64,000 nt of DNA from CAVPJW01 sp963705525 (GTDB lineage: Bacteria; Acidobacteriota; Vicinamibacteria; Vicinamibacterales; CAVPJW01), in NCBI GenBank assembly GCA_963705525.1, contig CAVPJW010000002.1, forward strand, positions 124,001 through 188,000. The letters run 5' to 3'. Positions 1 to 7,780 of this stretch are shown in pieces. The translations under genes and the position numbers were made by a program. Under the pieces are notes generated by a model. The model saw only the letters and a list, made by a program, of their open reading frames with translations. It was not told the origin of the DNA and did no database searches. How positions within the stretch are numbered: the stretch's first letter is position 1; each line of letters begins with the position of its first letter.

Positions 1-913
1 CGATCTCTGGCAGCCGTCGGTAGGTGAGTCCCGCCTCGGTCAGGGCCTGGCAGCCGCGGTCGATCGACTCCCTGGCCATCTGGCGGGATCGGCCGACGCC
101 GTAGAGTGTGGGGTACGTGGTCTTGCCGGCGGCCTCGTCTTTGCCCGTTGCCTTTCCCATTTGCGCCGTGGTTGATTCGACGTCCAGCACGTCATCGACA
201 ATCTGGAACGCGAGGCCGAGCTCGGAGGCGAATCGATCGATCGCGGCGACTTGAGCATCGGTCGCCCCAGTGATGATGGCACCCGCACACGCCGCCGCGC
301 GGATCAGCGCCCCTGTCTTCTTGAGGTGCATCGACTGCAGAGCGGGTCCGTCAAGGGCGACGCGTCCGGCGGCCGCTTCGAGATCGATGGCCTGTCCGCC
401 GACCATGCCGGTGCCTCCGGCAGCGTCTGCGACTTTCTGAATGACGCGGAGCTTTCGGCCGACGAGCTCGCTGGCCACGTCGGACGGCTCGCGCGCCATG
501 AGCGCGAACGCCTCGGCAAGCAGGCTATCGCCGGCGAGGATGGCGATGCCTTCTCCAAAGGCGACGTGCAGCGTCGCTCGTCCACGCCGCAGGGCGTCAT
601 CGTCCATGGCCGGAAGATCGTCGTGAATGAGCGAGTAGGTATGGATGAATTCAACGGCGCAGGCCGCAGGGAGTGCCAGCGCGCGCGATCGATCGAGCGC
701 CGTACCGAGCGCGGTGGCGACGGATTCGGCGGCCGCCAGCGTGAGCACCGGCCTGAAGCGCTTACCGCCTCCCATGACGCTGTAACGCATCGCCTGACAC
801 ACGACACTCGGGCAGTCGGGAGGATTGGGCAGATATCGGTCGAGGGCGCGCTCAATTTCCGCGCGCTCGAGATCGAGGTATTCGTTCAGTGCGATCGAGT
901 CGGGCACGATCAC
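1..913 (-). CDS. ispA: Polyprenyl (farnesyl/geranylgeranyl) diphosphate synthase, 3' end cut by window edge
   Basis: Trans-isoprenyl diphosphate synthase that condenses isopentenyl diphosphate with allylic diphosphates for quinone, undecaprenyl and other isoprenoid chains; cytosolic. About 304 codons are visible, nearly the full family length (about 290-300). The first aspartate-rich motif DDLPAMDDD lies near residue 97 and the second (DDVLD) near residue 237; GGGKRFRP near the N-terminus and MVGGQA are also typical. The GTG start at 913 overlaps the xseB stop (GTGA), the classic xseB-ispA arrangement, so the two are probably translationally coupled. Exact product chain length cannot be told from the sequence. 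Confidence 0.9.
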   Translation of the reverse strand, partial: MIVPDSIALNEYLDLERAEIERALDRYLPNPPDCPSVVCQAMRYSVMGGGKRFRPVLTLAAAESVATALGTALDRSRALALPAACAVEFIHTYSLIHDDLPAMDDDALRRGRATLHVAFGEGIAILAGDSLLAEAFALMAREPSDVASELVGRKLRVIQKVADAAGGTGMVGGQAIDLEAAAGRVALDGPALQSMHLKKTGALIRAAACAGAIITGATDAQVAAIDRFASELGLAFQIVDDVLDVESTTAQMGKATGKDEAAGKTTYPTLYGVGRSRQMARESIDRGCQALTEAGLTYRRLPEI

Positions 914-1200
914 CGGTTCTTCTCGCGATCGGGCCGCCCCGGCGGAACCCGGTCGTTGTCGTCGTTCGACGCCAGTCCGGCGGGCGCAGGCCGGAGCTCG
1001 CCTCGCTCGTTCAGGATGTCGATGCGCTGCTCGGCCTCTTCCAGCCGGGCATGGCAGAAACGCGACAATTGAATCCCGCGCTCGTAGAGCTGCAGCGACT
1101 GTTCAAGCGACAGCTCGCCCTCTTCGAGCCGCTTCACGATGCCTTCGAGTTCCGCGATGGCGCCCTCGAAGTCCTTGATGGTTGTGTCCATGCCGTTCAA
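910..1200 (-). CDS. xseB: Exodeoxyribonuclease VII small subunit
   Basis: Small subunit of exonuclease VII, which with XseA degrades single-stranded DNA from both ends. The 96-residue protein has the family pattern: FEGAIAELEGIVKRLE, then GELSLEQSLQLYERGI, in two helices near residues 11-60. The acidic and basic tail after residue 70 is longer than needed and probably flexible. The start overlaps the xseA stop by 4 nt (1197-1200); a second ATG three codons in (1191) is equally possible. It sits between xseA and ispA in one minus-strand operon. Confidence 0.93.
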   Translation of the reverse strand: MNGMDTTIKDFEGAIAELEGIVKRLEEGELSLEQSLQLYERGIQLSRFCHARLEEAEQRIDILNERGELRPAPAGLASNDDNDRVPPGRPDREKNR

Positions 1201-2666
1201 TGTCCCCTCGAAGCATCGGGCATCATCGCCACGCGTGAGTCGTCACCGGTCGATCCAGTGTCTACCCGATCGACTCGACAATCCAGCTCGCCGCGGTGGA
1301 GGGTCACGCGCACACGGTCACCCGCGGTCACCGCCGCTGCGTCGCGAAGGATCGTATTCGACTCGTAGGTCCGGCAGACGGAGTACCCTCGCGCAAGTAC
1401 GGCCAGCGGGCTCATGGCGTCGAGCCGGGCAGCAGAGCGGCCGAGTTTGCCCTGCGCCATGTGGTAGCGGTCAACCATGGCGCTCTGCAGCGCGCCTCGT
1501 GCGCTCGTCAATCTGGTTCGCACCGAGCCAAGCCGCCGATGCAAATCAAACTGTTCGAGCTCGAGCTGCGCCACGCGCAGTCGTCGTTCGCGGATCGCAA
1601 AGCCCTCCTGGACCAGGCGGCGCATCTCGTGAGACAGCTCCCCGGCGTGGCGTCCTGCCATGGCCAGCCTGGCCGGCCATCCGGCGAACGCCGGTTTTCG
1701 GGTCAGCTCGAGCACGTGCGCGCGCCGGGCGAGGAGCAGTCGCCGGACAAGCGCCTCCGCGCGATCGCGCTGCCGGTCGATTCGTCCGTAGAACTCGTCC
1801 TTCCGCGCAACGACGATCTCGGCGGCCGCCGACGGCGTCGGCGCGCGCACATCCGCCACGAGATCCGCAATCGTGACGTCGCTCTCGTGGCCGACGGCGG
1901 AAATCACCGGCACCGGACACCGCGCGATCGCCCGGGCAACCGGCTCCTGGTTGAATGCCCAGAGATCTTCGATCGAACCACCGCCGCGACCCACGATCAC
2001 CACATCCACTCCGGCAACCCCGGCGATGTCACGGAGGGCTTGCGCGATTTCGGCCGCCGCGCCGTCGCCCTGCACGCGCGCCGGGCAGATGACGAGATGC
2101 GCCGTTCTATGCCGGCGCCGCAGGATGTTGATGATGTCCCTGAGCGCTGCGCCTTCCATCGAGGTCACGATGCCGATCTTCCTGGGGAGCTCCGGCAGCG
2201 GACGCTTGCGCGCGGCGTCGAAGAGCCCTTCGCCTTGCAGGCGCCGTTTCAGCTGGTCGAATGCCAGTTGAAGCGCGCCGAGTCCGTGCGGCTCAAGGTG
2301 TTCACAGACGAGCTGATACTCGCCCTTCGGACCATAGATGCTGACCCGGCCGCGAGCAATGACGCGCAGTCCGTCTTCAGGCTTGAAGCGCAGGTACCGC
2401 AGCGTCGATCGGAACATGACGCTGCGGAGCTGACCCGCGGCGTCCTTCAACGTGAAGTACAGATGTCCGGTGTTCCAGACGCGGCAGTTTGAGAGCTCGC
2501 CTTCGACCCAGACATCCGACAGAGACGCTTCGAGCAGCTCAGCGATCCGCGCGTTGAGCTCGCTGACCGTGAGGATCGCGCGCCGCGGCCCGGCCACGGG
2601 CGAGCCAGACTGATCCTCAGTCTCCGGCGCTTCATCCTCGAACGGCTGGTCGAAGAGCGTGCTCAT
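1197..2666 (-). CDS. xseA: Exodeoxyribonuclease VII large subunit
   Basis: Catalytic subunit of exonuclease VII, 489 residues. An N-terminal OB-fold (about residues 30-130, LTVSELNARIAELLE and VWVEGELSN) precedes the catalytic domain, which carries the conserved stretches GIVTSMEGAALRDI, RGGGSIEDLWAFN and PVISAVGHESDVTIAD, and a long helical region that docks the small subunits. The C-terminal LARGYSV motif is present. About 30 residues before the OB-fold are acidic and not conserved. The ATG overlaps the end of the upstream phosphoesterase gene by 4 nt, and the 3' end overlaps xseB by 4 nt, so the operon is tightly coupled. Confidence 0.95.
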   Translation of the reverse strand: MSTLFDQPFEDEAPETEDQSGSPVAGPRRAILTVSELNARIAELLEASLSDVWVEGELSNCRVWNTGHLYFTLKDAAGQLRSVMFRSTLRYLRFKPEDGLRVIARGRVSIYGPKGEYQLVCEHLEPHGLGALQLAFDQLKRRLQGEGLFDAARKRPLPELPRKIGIVTSMEGAALRDIINILRRRHRTAHLVICPARVQGDGAAAEIAQALRDIAGVAGVDVVIVGRGGGSIEDLWAFNQEPVARAIARCPVPVISAVGHESDVTIADLVADVRAPTPSAAAEIVVARKDEFYGRIDRQRDRAEALVRRLLLARRAHVLELTRKPAFAGWPARLAMAGRHAGELSHEMRRLVQEGFAIRERRLRVAQLELEQFDLHRRLGSVRTRLTSARGALQSAMVDRYHMAQGKLGRSAARLDAMSPLAVLARGYSVCRTYESNTILRDAAAVTAGDRVRVTLHRGELDCRVDRVDTGSTGDDSRVAMMPDASRGH

Positions 2667-3514
2667 CGCGGGGATCCCGGGGCGGCGTGTCCAACGGCGC
2701 CGGGCTGCACACGTGCGAGATCATCCAGCCCGAGGTTGAGCCGCTCTATGGAAAGCGCTCGGCCCGTTGCCGGATCGGCCGAGACGACCAGACCATTCAA
2801 GCGCGGGTTGCCGGTCGCGGTCTCCATCCTGGCCGGCATGCCAGTCAGGAATCGACCAAGAGCCGCGTCGCAATCGACGCCAATCACGGAGTCGTGCGGG
2901 CCCGTCATGCCGGCGTCCGTGAGATACGCCGTGCCGGAGGGGAAGATGCGTTCGTCGGCCGTCTGAACGTGAGTGTGCGTGCCCACGACGAGCGTGGCTT
3001 TGCCGTCGAGATGCCAGCCCATCGCCATTTTCTCGGAGGTGGCTTCCGCATGAAAGTCGACGACGATGAGGCGCGTTCGCGAGCGCAGCATCTCAATCTC
3101 GCGCGCCGCCACCGCGAACGGGTCGTCGAGCGGCGTCATGAACAGCCGCCCCATGATGTTGACCACACCAACCTGCACGCCGCCCGTCGTCGTGGCGAGG
3201 TAGCTGCCGCGACCAGGCGCTCCAGCGGGAAAGTTTGCAGGACGAAGCAATCGAGGCTGGATGTCGATGTAGTCGATGGCTTCGCGCTTGTCCCAGATAT
3301 GGTTGCCCGACGTCATCACGTGCACACCGAACGCGAGGAGATCTTCGCCGACGTCGCGCGTGACGCCGAAGCCGCCCGCCGAGTTTTCGACATTCGCGAT
3401 GACGAGATCGACAGAGTACTTCTCCACGAGTGCAGCCAGACCCACGCGGAGCGCTTCGCGTCCGGGGCGGCCGACGATGTCGCCGATGAAGAGAATCGTC
3501 AGCGGTGAAGTCAC
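2663..3514 (-). CDS. YmdB-family metallophosphoesterase (TIGR00282 type)
   Basis: Di-metal phosphoesterase of 283 residues. Family motifs are intact: GDIVGRPGR, NVENSAGGFG, SGNHIWDKRE, DFHAEATSEK and GTHTHVQTADER supply the metal ligands. The B. subtilis homologue YmdB hydrolyses 2',3'-cyclic AMP and affects biofilm formation; the substrate here is not known. GTG start at 3514 overlaps the stop of the upstream Hsp20-like frame (GTGA). It heads the xseA-xseB-ispA run, so the operon mixes nucleotide signalling, DNA repair and isoprenoid synthesis. Confidence 0.88.
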   Translation of the reverse strand: MTSPLTILFIGDIVGRPGREALRVGLAALVEKYSVDLVIANVENSAGGFGVTRDVGEDLLAFGVHVMTSGNHIWDKREAIDYIDIQPRLLRPANFPAGAPGRGSYLATTTGGVQVGVVNIMGRLFMTPLDDPFAVAAREIEMLRSRTRLIVVDFHAEATSEKMAMGWHLDGKATLVVGTHTHVQTADERIFPSGTAYLTDAGMTGPHDSVIGVDCDAALGRFLTGMPARMETATGNPRLNGLVVSADPATGRALSIERLNLGLDDLARVQPGAVGHAAPGSPR

Positions 3515-3976
3515 TCGGTCTCGATCCGGATCGCGATGGAACGGCCGCGACGTTCCTGTATTTTTGACAAGGTCAATCGAAGCTCGCCAGCGCGAAGTCG
3601 GGCCTTGACGCCGCTGGCGTCAATGGCCGAGACGATTCTGACGGCTCGAACGAACCGCCCGAATGTCCGCTCAACCAGGTGGAAGCTGGCGTCCGACGAC
3701 GGCGCGCCGGCGGGCTGCGGCTTCTGGCCCACGACGATCGCCACGCCGTCTCTGATCAAGACCCTGTACGGTGGCGACGGGCACTCCGGGCAGATCCATG
3801 ACGATCTCGATGGCCTCACGCGTCTCGATGACGTCAATCGGCGGTTCACACTCGCCCTGCACGACACGGCTGGCTCCGAGGGTGCGCTCGATCTCGGTAA
3901 AGAGACGGCGTATTTCATCGGCGAGGGCGTCGGTGTCCGCAGGCGGGGGAATGGAAACGTCTGGAGATCGCCTCAT
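3511..3976 (-). pseudogene. Hsp20/alpha-crystallin small heat-shock protein, single frameshift
   Basis: The N-terminal half (from ATG 3976, MRRSPDVSIPPP, to MDLPGVPVATVQ) and the C-terminal half (VLIRDGVAIVVGQKP to GELRLTLSK) together form one alpha-crystallin domain, but they lie in different frames. The change occurs at a GGG run near 3770: removing one G restores a continuous protein of about 155 residues. The C-terminal frame still ends exactly on the GTGA overlap with the next gene, so the original stop is preserved and the break is recent or an error. An upstream in-frame start at 4012 also exists. A second, intact hsp20 lies downstream of dnaK. Confidence 0.75.
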
Positions 3977-4138
3977 AGCCTGAACCCCGAGAATTCTGAC
4001 GGCGAGCGCCAAATCTCGTGACGGTCACCATGATGGCACAGTCGCCCGCCCCCAAACCCCTAAACTCCCTTCAAACTGCTGAGCTTAGCTCGACAGGCCT
4101 CCCTCCAGCTCGAAGCCAGATAAGCCTTTGACGCCCTC

Positions 4139-4167
4139 TTGACAGGAACGACCATGTGGCGTAGTAT
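4139..4167 (+). promoter_or_regulatory. Sigma-70-type promoter of dnaK
   Basis: A perfect -35 box TTGACA (4139-4144) is followed after 17 nt by TAGTAT (4162-4167), giving a start about 70 nt before the dnaK start codon. A second -10-like TATAAT lies at 4186-4191 but has no matching -35. I saw no CIRCE (HrcA) or HAIR (HspR) inverted repeat in this gap. Confidence 0.65.
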
Positions 4168-4241
4168 CTTAGTCTGTATTACGCATATAATCTGATAGTA
4201 AATACATAAATAGCTGTTTGGGCGGAAAGATGGAGGGCACA

Positions 4242-6128
4242 GTGCCAGGAAAAGTCATCGGAATAGACCTTGGAACGACCAACTCCGTGGTCGCCGTCAT
4301 GGAAGGCGGCGAGCCGACGGTGGTGGTGAATCAGGAAGGATCGCGGATTACCCCATCGGTTGTCGCGTTGACCAAAGAGGGTGAGCGTCTCGTGGGCCAG
4401 GTCGCCAAGCGTCAGGCCGTCACGAATCCCGAGAATACGATCTCGTCAATCAAGCGTTTCATGGGCCGTCATCTGAGCGAAGTGCAGTCCGAAGCCGCGC
4501 GCGTCCCGTACAGAGTGATTGCGGCTGAGAACGGCGGCGCATGGGTCGAGGTGCGCGGGAAGCGTCACTCACCACCGGAAATCTCCGCGATGGTGCTGCA
4601 GAAACTGAAGCAGGCGGCCGAGGACTATCTGGGCGAGAAGGTCACTGACGCGGTGATCACGGTGCCGGCGTACTTCAATGACGCGCAGCGGCAGGCGACC
4701 AAGGACGCGGGCAAGATCGCGGGCCTCAACGTGCTCCGCATCATCAACGAGCCGACGGCCGCGGCGCTGGCCTACGGCCTCGACAAGAAGAAGGACGAGA
4801 CGATCGCCGTCTACGACTTTGGCGGCGGCACGTTCGACATCTCCATCCTCGAAGTCGGTGAAGGTGTGGTCGAAGTGAAGTCGACGAACGGGGACACGCA
4901 CCTCGGCGGCGATGATCTGGATCAGCGCATCATCGAGTGGATGGTCAAGGAGTTCAAGGCCACCGACGGCGTCGATCTCGCGAAGGATCGGATGGCGGTT
5001 CAGCGGCTGAAGGAAGCGGCGGAGCGCGCGAAGATCGAGCTCTCGACGGCGGTCGAAACCGACATCAATCTGCCGTTTGTGACGGCCGACCAGAACGGGC
5101 CCAAGCATCTGTCGCTGAAGCTGAGCCGGGCCCGTCTCGAGCAGCTCGTCGAGGATTTGCTGACCCGGACGATGGAGCCTGTGAAGAAGGCGCTGGCGGA
5201 CGCGGGCATGCAGCCCTCGCAGATCGATGAGGTGGTCCTGGTTGGCGGCTCGACGAGGATGCCGAGAGTGCAGCAACTCGTGCGCGACTACTTCGGGCGG
5301 GAACCCCACAAGGGTGTGAATCCGGACGAGGTGGTTGCGGTGGGCGCGGCCGTGCAGGGCGGAGTCCTCGCGGGAGAAGTCAAGGATGTGCTGCTCCTCG
5401 ACGTGACGCCGCTTTCGCTGGGCGTCGAAACGCTCGGTGGTGTGATGACGACGCTCATTCCGCGCAACTCGACGATTCCGATTCGCAAGACCGAGATGTT
5501 CTCGACGGCGACGGACAACCAGACCAGCGTCGAGGTGCACGTCCTTCAGGGCGAGCGGCCGCTGGCGCGTGACAATCGCACGCTCGGCCGGTTCCATCTC
5601 GTGGGTTTGCCGGCGGCGCCGAGAGGGATGCCGCAGATCGAAGTGGCTTTCGACATCGATGCGAATGGCATCGTGAATGTGTCCGCGAAGGACGTGGCCA
5701 CGGGCAAGGAGCAAAGGGTCACCATCACCGCGTCCTCGGGCCTGTCGCAGGACGAAGTGAAACGCATGGTCGCCGACGCGGAAAGCCACGCATCGGAGGA
5801 TCAGGCGCGGCGCGAGGTGATCGACGCCAAGAACAGTGCCGACGCGCTGATCTACTCGGTCGAGAAGACCGTGGCGGAGAACCGCCAGCGGATCCCGGCT
5901 GGCGATATCAGTCGGATCGAGAGTGCGATCGAGGCGGCTCGCAAAGCCTCAGCAGGGGATGACGCGCAGGCAATCCGGCGCGCGGTCGAAGAGCTCGAGA
6001 AGGCGTCGCACGCAATTGCGTCGATGCTCTATCAGCAGGAGCAGGCCGCGGGACGGTCGGCCAATGCCGCACCGAGTGGCGTGAAGGACGGGGAAGTCGT
6101 TGAGGAAGAAACCGTGGGAGCCCGGTAA
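4242..6128 (+). CDS. dnaK: Molecular chaperone DnaK (Hsp70)
   Basis: ATP-driven chaperone of about 628 residues, full family length. The nucleotide-binding domain shows IGIDLGTTNS, VYDFGGGTFDIS, NEPTAAALAYG and VGGSTRMP; the linker VLLLDVTPLSLG leads to the substrate-binding domain and helical lid. The C-terminus (DGEVVEEETVGAR) departs from the usual EFEEV ending. The GTG at 4242 is preferred because GGAGGG sits 4 nt upstream at 4232-4237 and it puts GKVIGIDLG at the N-terminus; ATG 4230 and TTG 4218 are in frame. grpE and dnaJ are not adjacent; an hsp20 follows 33 nt downstream. Confidence 0.97.
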   Translation: MPGKVIGIDLGTTNSVVAVMEGGEPTVVVNQEGSRITPSVVALTKEGERLVGQVAKRQAVTNPENTISSIKRFMGRHLSEVQSEAARVPYRVIAAENGGAWVEVRGKRHSPPEISAMVLQKLKQAAEDYLGEKVTDAVITVPAYFNDAQRQATKDAGKIAGLNVLRIINEPTAAALAYGLDKKKDETIAVYDFGGGTFDISILEVGEGVVEVKSTNGDTHLGGDDLDQRIIEWMVKEFKATDGVDLAKDRMAVQRLKEAAERAKIELSTAVETDINLPFVTADQNGPKHLSLKLSRARLEQLVEDLLTRTMEPVKKALADAGMQPSQIDEVVLVGGSTRMPRVQQLVRDYFGREPHKGVNPDEVVAVGAAVQGGVLAGEVKDVLLLDVTPLSLGVETLGGVMTTLIPRNSTIPIRKTEMFSTATDNQTSVEVHVLQGERPLARDNRTLGRFHLVGLPAAPRGMPQIEVAFDIDANGIVNVSAKDVATGKEQRVTITASSGLSQDEVKRMVADAESHASEDQARREVIDAKNSADALIYSVEKTVAENRQRIPAGDISRIESAIEAARKASAGDDAQAIRRAVEELEKASHAIASMLYQQEQAAGRSANAAPSGVKDGEVVEEETVGAR

Positions 6129-6161
6129 GGGTCCCACATTTTTGGAGCCAAGGAGGGAAGT

Positions 6162-6611
6162 ATGGCAATCGTTCGCTGGGATCCATTTCAAGAGCTGGCG
6201 GTCGTGCAGGATCGCCTGAATCGGTTGTTCGGTGCCGAGGCGAATCACGGCACCGATGACGTCATGGCACGCGGCGCGTGGCTGCCGCCCGTGGACGTCT
6301 ACAGCATTGGGAAGCAGGAGCTCGTGATCAGGGCGGAAGTGCCTGGTCTGAGGCGCGAGGATATCGACGTGACGGTCGAAGACCACACGCTGACCCTCCG
6401 TGGCGAGAAGAAGCAGGAGCTCGACGTCAAGGAAGAGCAGATGCACCGCATCGAGCGTCGGTACGGTGCGTTCAGCCGGACCTTCTCGCTGCCGGCCACG
6501 GTCGACGCGAGCAAGGTGTCGGCCGAGTACAAGGATGGCGTGCTGACTGTCCGGCTGCCGTTCCGCGAGGAAGCCAAGCCGAAGCAGATCAAGGTGGACG
6601 TCGCCGCCTAA
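6162..6611 (+). CDS. Small heat-shock protein, Hsp20 family
   Basis: ATP-independent holdase of 149 residues. The N-terminus WDPFQELAVVQDRLNRLFG is typical of bacterial class A sHsps; the alpha-crystallin domain spans about residues 40-140, with ELVIRAEVPGL and YKDGVLTVRLPF. A strong AAGGAGGG Shine-Dalgarno lies just upstream of ATG 6162. Only 33 nt separate it from dnaK, so it is probably co-transcribed with it and passes clients to the DnaK machine. Confidence 0.93.
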   Translation: MAIVRWDPFQELAVVQDRLNRLFGAEANHGTDDVMARGAWLPPVDVYSIGKQELVIRAEVPGLRREDIDVTVEDHTLTLRGEKKQELDVKEEQMHRIERRYGAFSRTFSLPATVDASKVSAEYKDGVLTVRLPFREEAKPKQIKVDVAA

Positions 6612-6619
6612 CCTCATGG

Positions 6620-6646
6620 GCGGGTCCGGTCTCGGACCGGTCCCGC
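6620..6646 (+). terminator. Possible terminator after dnaK-hsp20
   Basis: A GC-rich hairpin (left arm 6620-6631, right arm 6635-6646, one T-T mismatch, 3-nt loop) lies 9 nt after the hsp20 stop. The following tract CATCCCCTCTTT is only weakly U-rich, so intrinsic termination is plausible but not certain. Confidence 0.45.
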
Positions 6647-6717
6647 TCATCCCCTCTTTGTTCGCCTGTCGGGAGGTCTTGCCCGGGCGGCAGTCGGTTC
6701 GATAGTCTAGATGCCGT

Positions 6718-7002
6718 ATGGAACCAGAAAACGACTCGGTTGACGTTCAGGAATCGCGCATACCGCCGGAGCCGGTCGCGCCGATCTACAATCGCTTTCT
6801 CTTCGTCGATGTGGCGGCGCTCAGAGCCAAGCAGCTCCGTCGCGGCGCGCTGCCCAGGCTCAGCCCTCCCGTGGCGGATCCCATGACGGGCCACCGGCCG
6901 GAGCTGCCCCGCAAGGCCGAGCGCATTGCGATGGAGGAAGTGAAGACGGGAATGGTCCCCTACGACGTCGTGATCGCGAAGGAAGGCAAGGAGACTGCGT
7001 GA
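6718..7002 (+). CDS. rpoZ: Probable RNA polymerase omega subunit (RpoZ-like)
   Basis: A 94-residue protein that aligns by eye with omega: NRFLFVDVAALRAKQL corresponds to NRFDLVLVAARRARQM of E. coli, and KAERIAMEEVKTGMV to KTTVIALREIEEGLI. Omega stabilises the beta' subunit during RNA polymerase assembly. The acidic N-terminal 20 residues and a proline-rich insert (residues about 48-63) are unlike E. coli. A TAGTCT hexamer at 6703-6708, 9 nt before the ATG, could be a -10 box. The stop overlaps the next start (GTGA). Family assignment rests on two short motifs. Confidence 0.7.
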   Translation: MEPENDSVDVQESRIPPEPVAPIYNRFLFVDVAALRAKQLRRGALPRLSPPVADPMTGHRPELPRKAERIAMEEVKTGMVPYDVVIAKEGKETA

Positions 7003-7277
7003 GTGCGAGCGAAGCAGTGAGTCTCGTCCTCGGTGTGCTGCAGGGAGTGCTGTCCAGCACAGTGTTCCTGCTGGCGCTGTTCATCGGTTTCTGCACCATT
7101 CTCGGATTCTCGAAGCTTCGACCGACCAGTCGCAAGACGCTGGTCATCAAGAGCCTCGACGAGCGCGTGGGCCAGGGGCGGTTCGCCGAGTATCTCCTGC
7201 CCACGGCGCCGCGCGGGCCCGCGGATCAACTGCGGACACCGGAACTTCTGGAGGCTGCCGCCCGTAAATCGAAGTGA
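6999..7277 (+). CDS. Small single-pass membrane protein, unknown function
   Basis: A 92-residue protein with one hydrophobic segment at about residues 9-36 (VLGVLQGVLSSTVFLLALFI) followed by a charged, probably cytoplasmic tail. GTG start overlaps the rpoZ-like stop by 4 nt, so it is likely translated together with it. I do not recognise the family. It may be a membrane-anchored partner of its neighbours. Confidence 0.6.
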   Translation: MSASEAVSLVLGVLQGVLSSTVFLLALFIGFCTILGFSKLRPTSRKTLVIKSLDERVGQGRFAEYLLPTAPRGPADQLRTPELLEAAARKSK

Positions 7278-7290
7278 GGAGTTCCCGAAG

Positions 7291-7647
7291 ATGATCGGAC
7301 TGTTCGCTTTGGCGATGTTGGGGATGATAGCGGCGATGGCGTTTGGCGCTCTCATGCTGCTCGTCGCCGTCGGCAAGGCCCTCTTCTGGGTGCTGTTTCT
7401 GCCGATTCGACTGGCGCTCGGCCTGCTCTTCCTGCCGTTCGCGCTGCTCCGGTTCGCGCTGAAACTGACGGTCGGCCTGGTGCTCCTGCCGCTGGCCGCC
7501 ATCGCCGTCGTCCTGGGTGTGGGCCTGGCGGCGTTTCTCGGCCTCGTTCTCGTGCTCGTGCCGCTGATCCCCCTGCTTCTTCTCGGCCTCCTGATCTGGG
7601 GCATCGTCAGGATCTCGACCAGACAGACGGTGGCGGTGCTCAGGTAG
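7291..7647 (+). CDS. Very hydrophobic small membrane protein, unknown function
   Basis: A 118-residue protein, almost entirely leucine, valine and alanine rich, with three or four likely membrane segments (about residues 3-28, 32-58, 60-82 and 84-108). A GAGGAG Shine-Dalgarno ends about 9 nt before ATG 7291. It lies 13 nt after the preceding membrane gene and probably ends the rpoZ-like operon. A longer frame opens upstream in the same register but overlaps the previous gene and lacks hydrophobic pattern or ribosome site, so the start at 7291 is preferred. No function can be assigned. Confidence 0.6.
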   Translation: MIGLFALAMLGMIAAMAFGALMLLVAVGKALFWVLFLPIRLALGLLFLPFALLRFALKLTVGLVLLPLAAIAVVLGVGLAAFLGLVLVLVPLIPLLLLGLLIWGIVRISTRQTVAVLR

Positions 7648-7659
7648 CTATTGAGATAG

Positions 7660-7780
7660 TTCTTAGTGCTTAGTTCTTGGTTCTTAGTGCGAGTTCTTGG
7701 TGCTTAGTCCTTAGTGTGTTCCGACCCGGTTCATCGTCCTGATTCTCGCACTGAGAACTAAGCACTAAGCACCAAGAACT
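7660..7780 (+). repeat. Heptamer tandem array with inverted copy in a convergent gap
   Basis: From 7660 to about 7714 the sequence is eight consecutive 7-nt units such as TTCTTAG, TGCTTAG and TTCTTGG, with one 6-nt unit (TGCGAG). After about 36 nt of ordinary sequence the same units return in reverse complement (7751-7780). Transcripts from either side could fold into a long imperfect hairpin. The array abuts the gatA stop and separates two convergent operons, so a bidirectional terminator role is possible. Confidence 0.8.

Noticed and set aside
4128..4156. A second -35-like TTGACG upstream of dnaK
   Set aside because: No -10 at the right distance; the TTGACA/TAGTAT pair is better.
4569..5789. 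A 406-codon open frame antisense to dnaK
   Set aside because: It mirrors the dnaK codon pattern in a GC-rich gene and has no homology or start signal.
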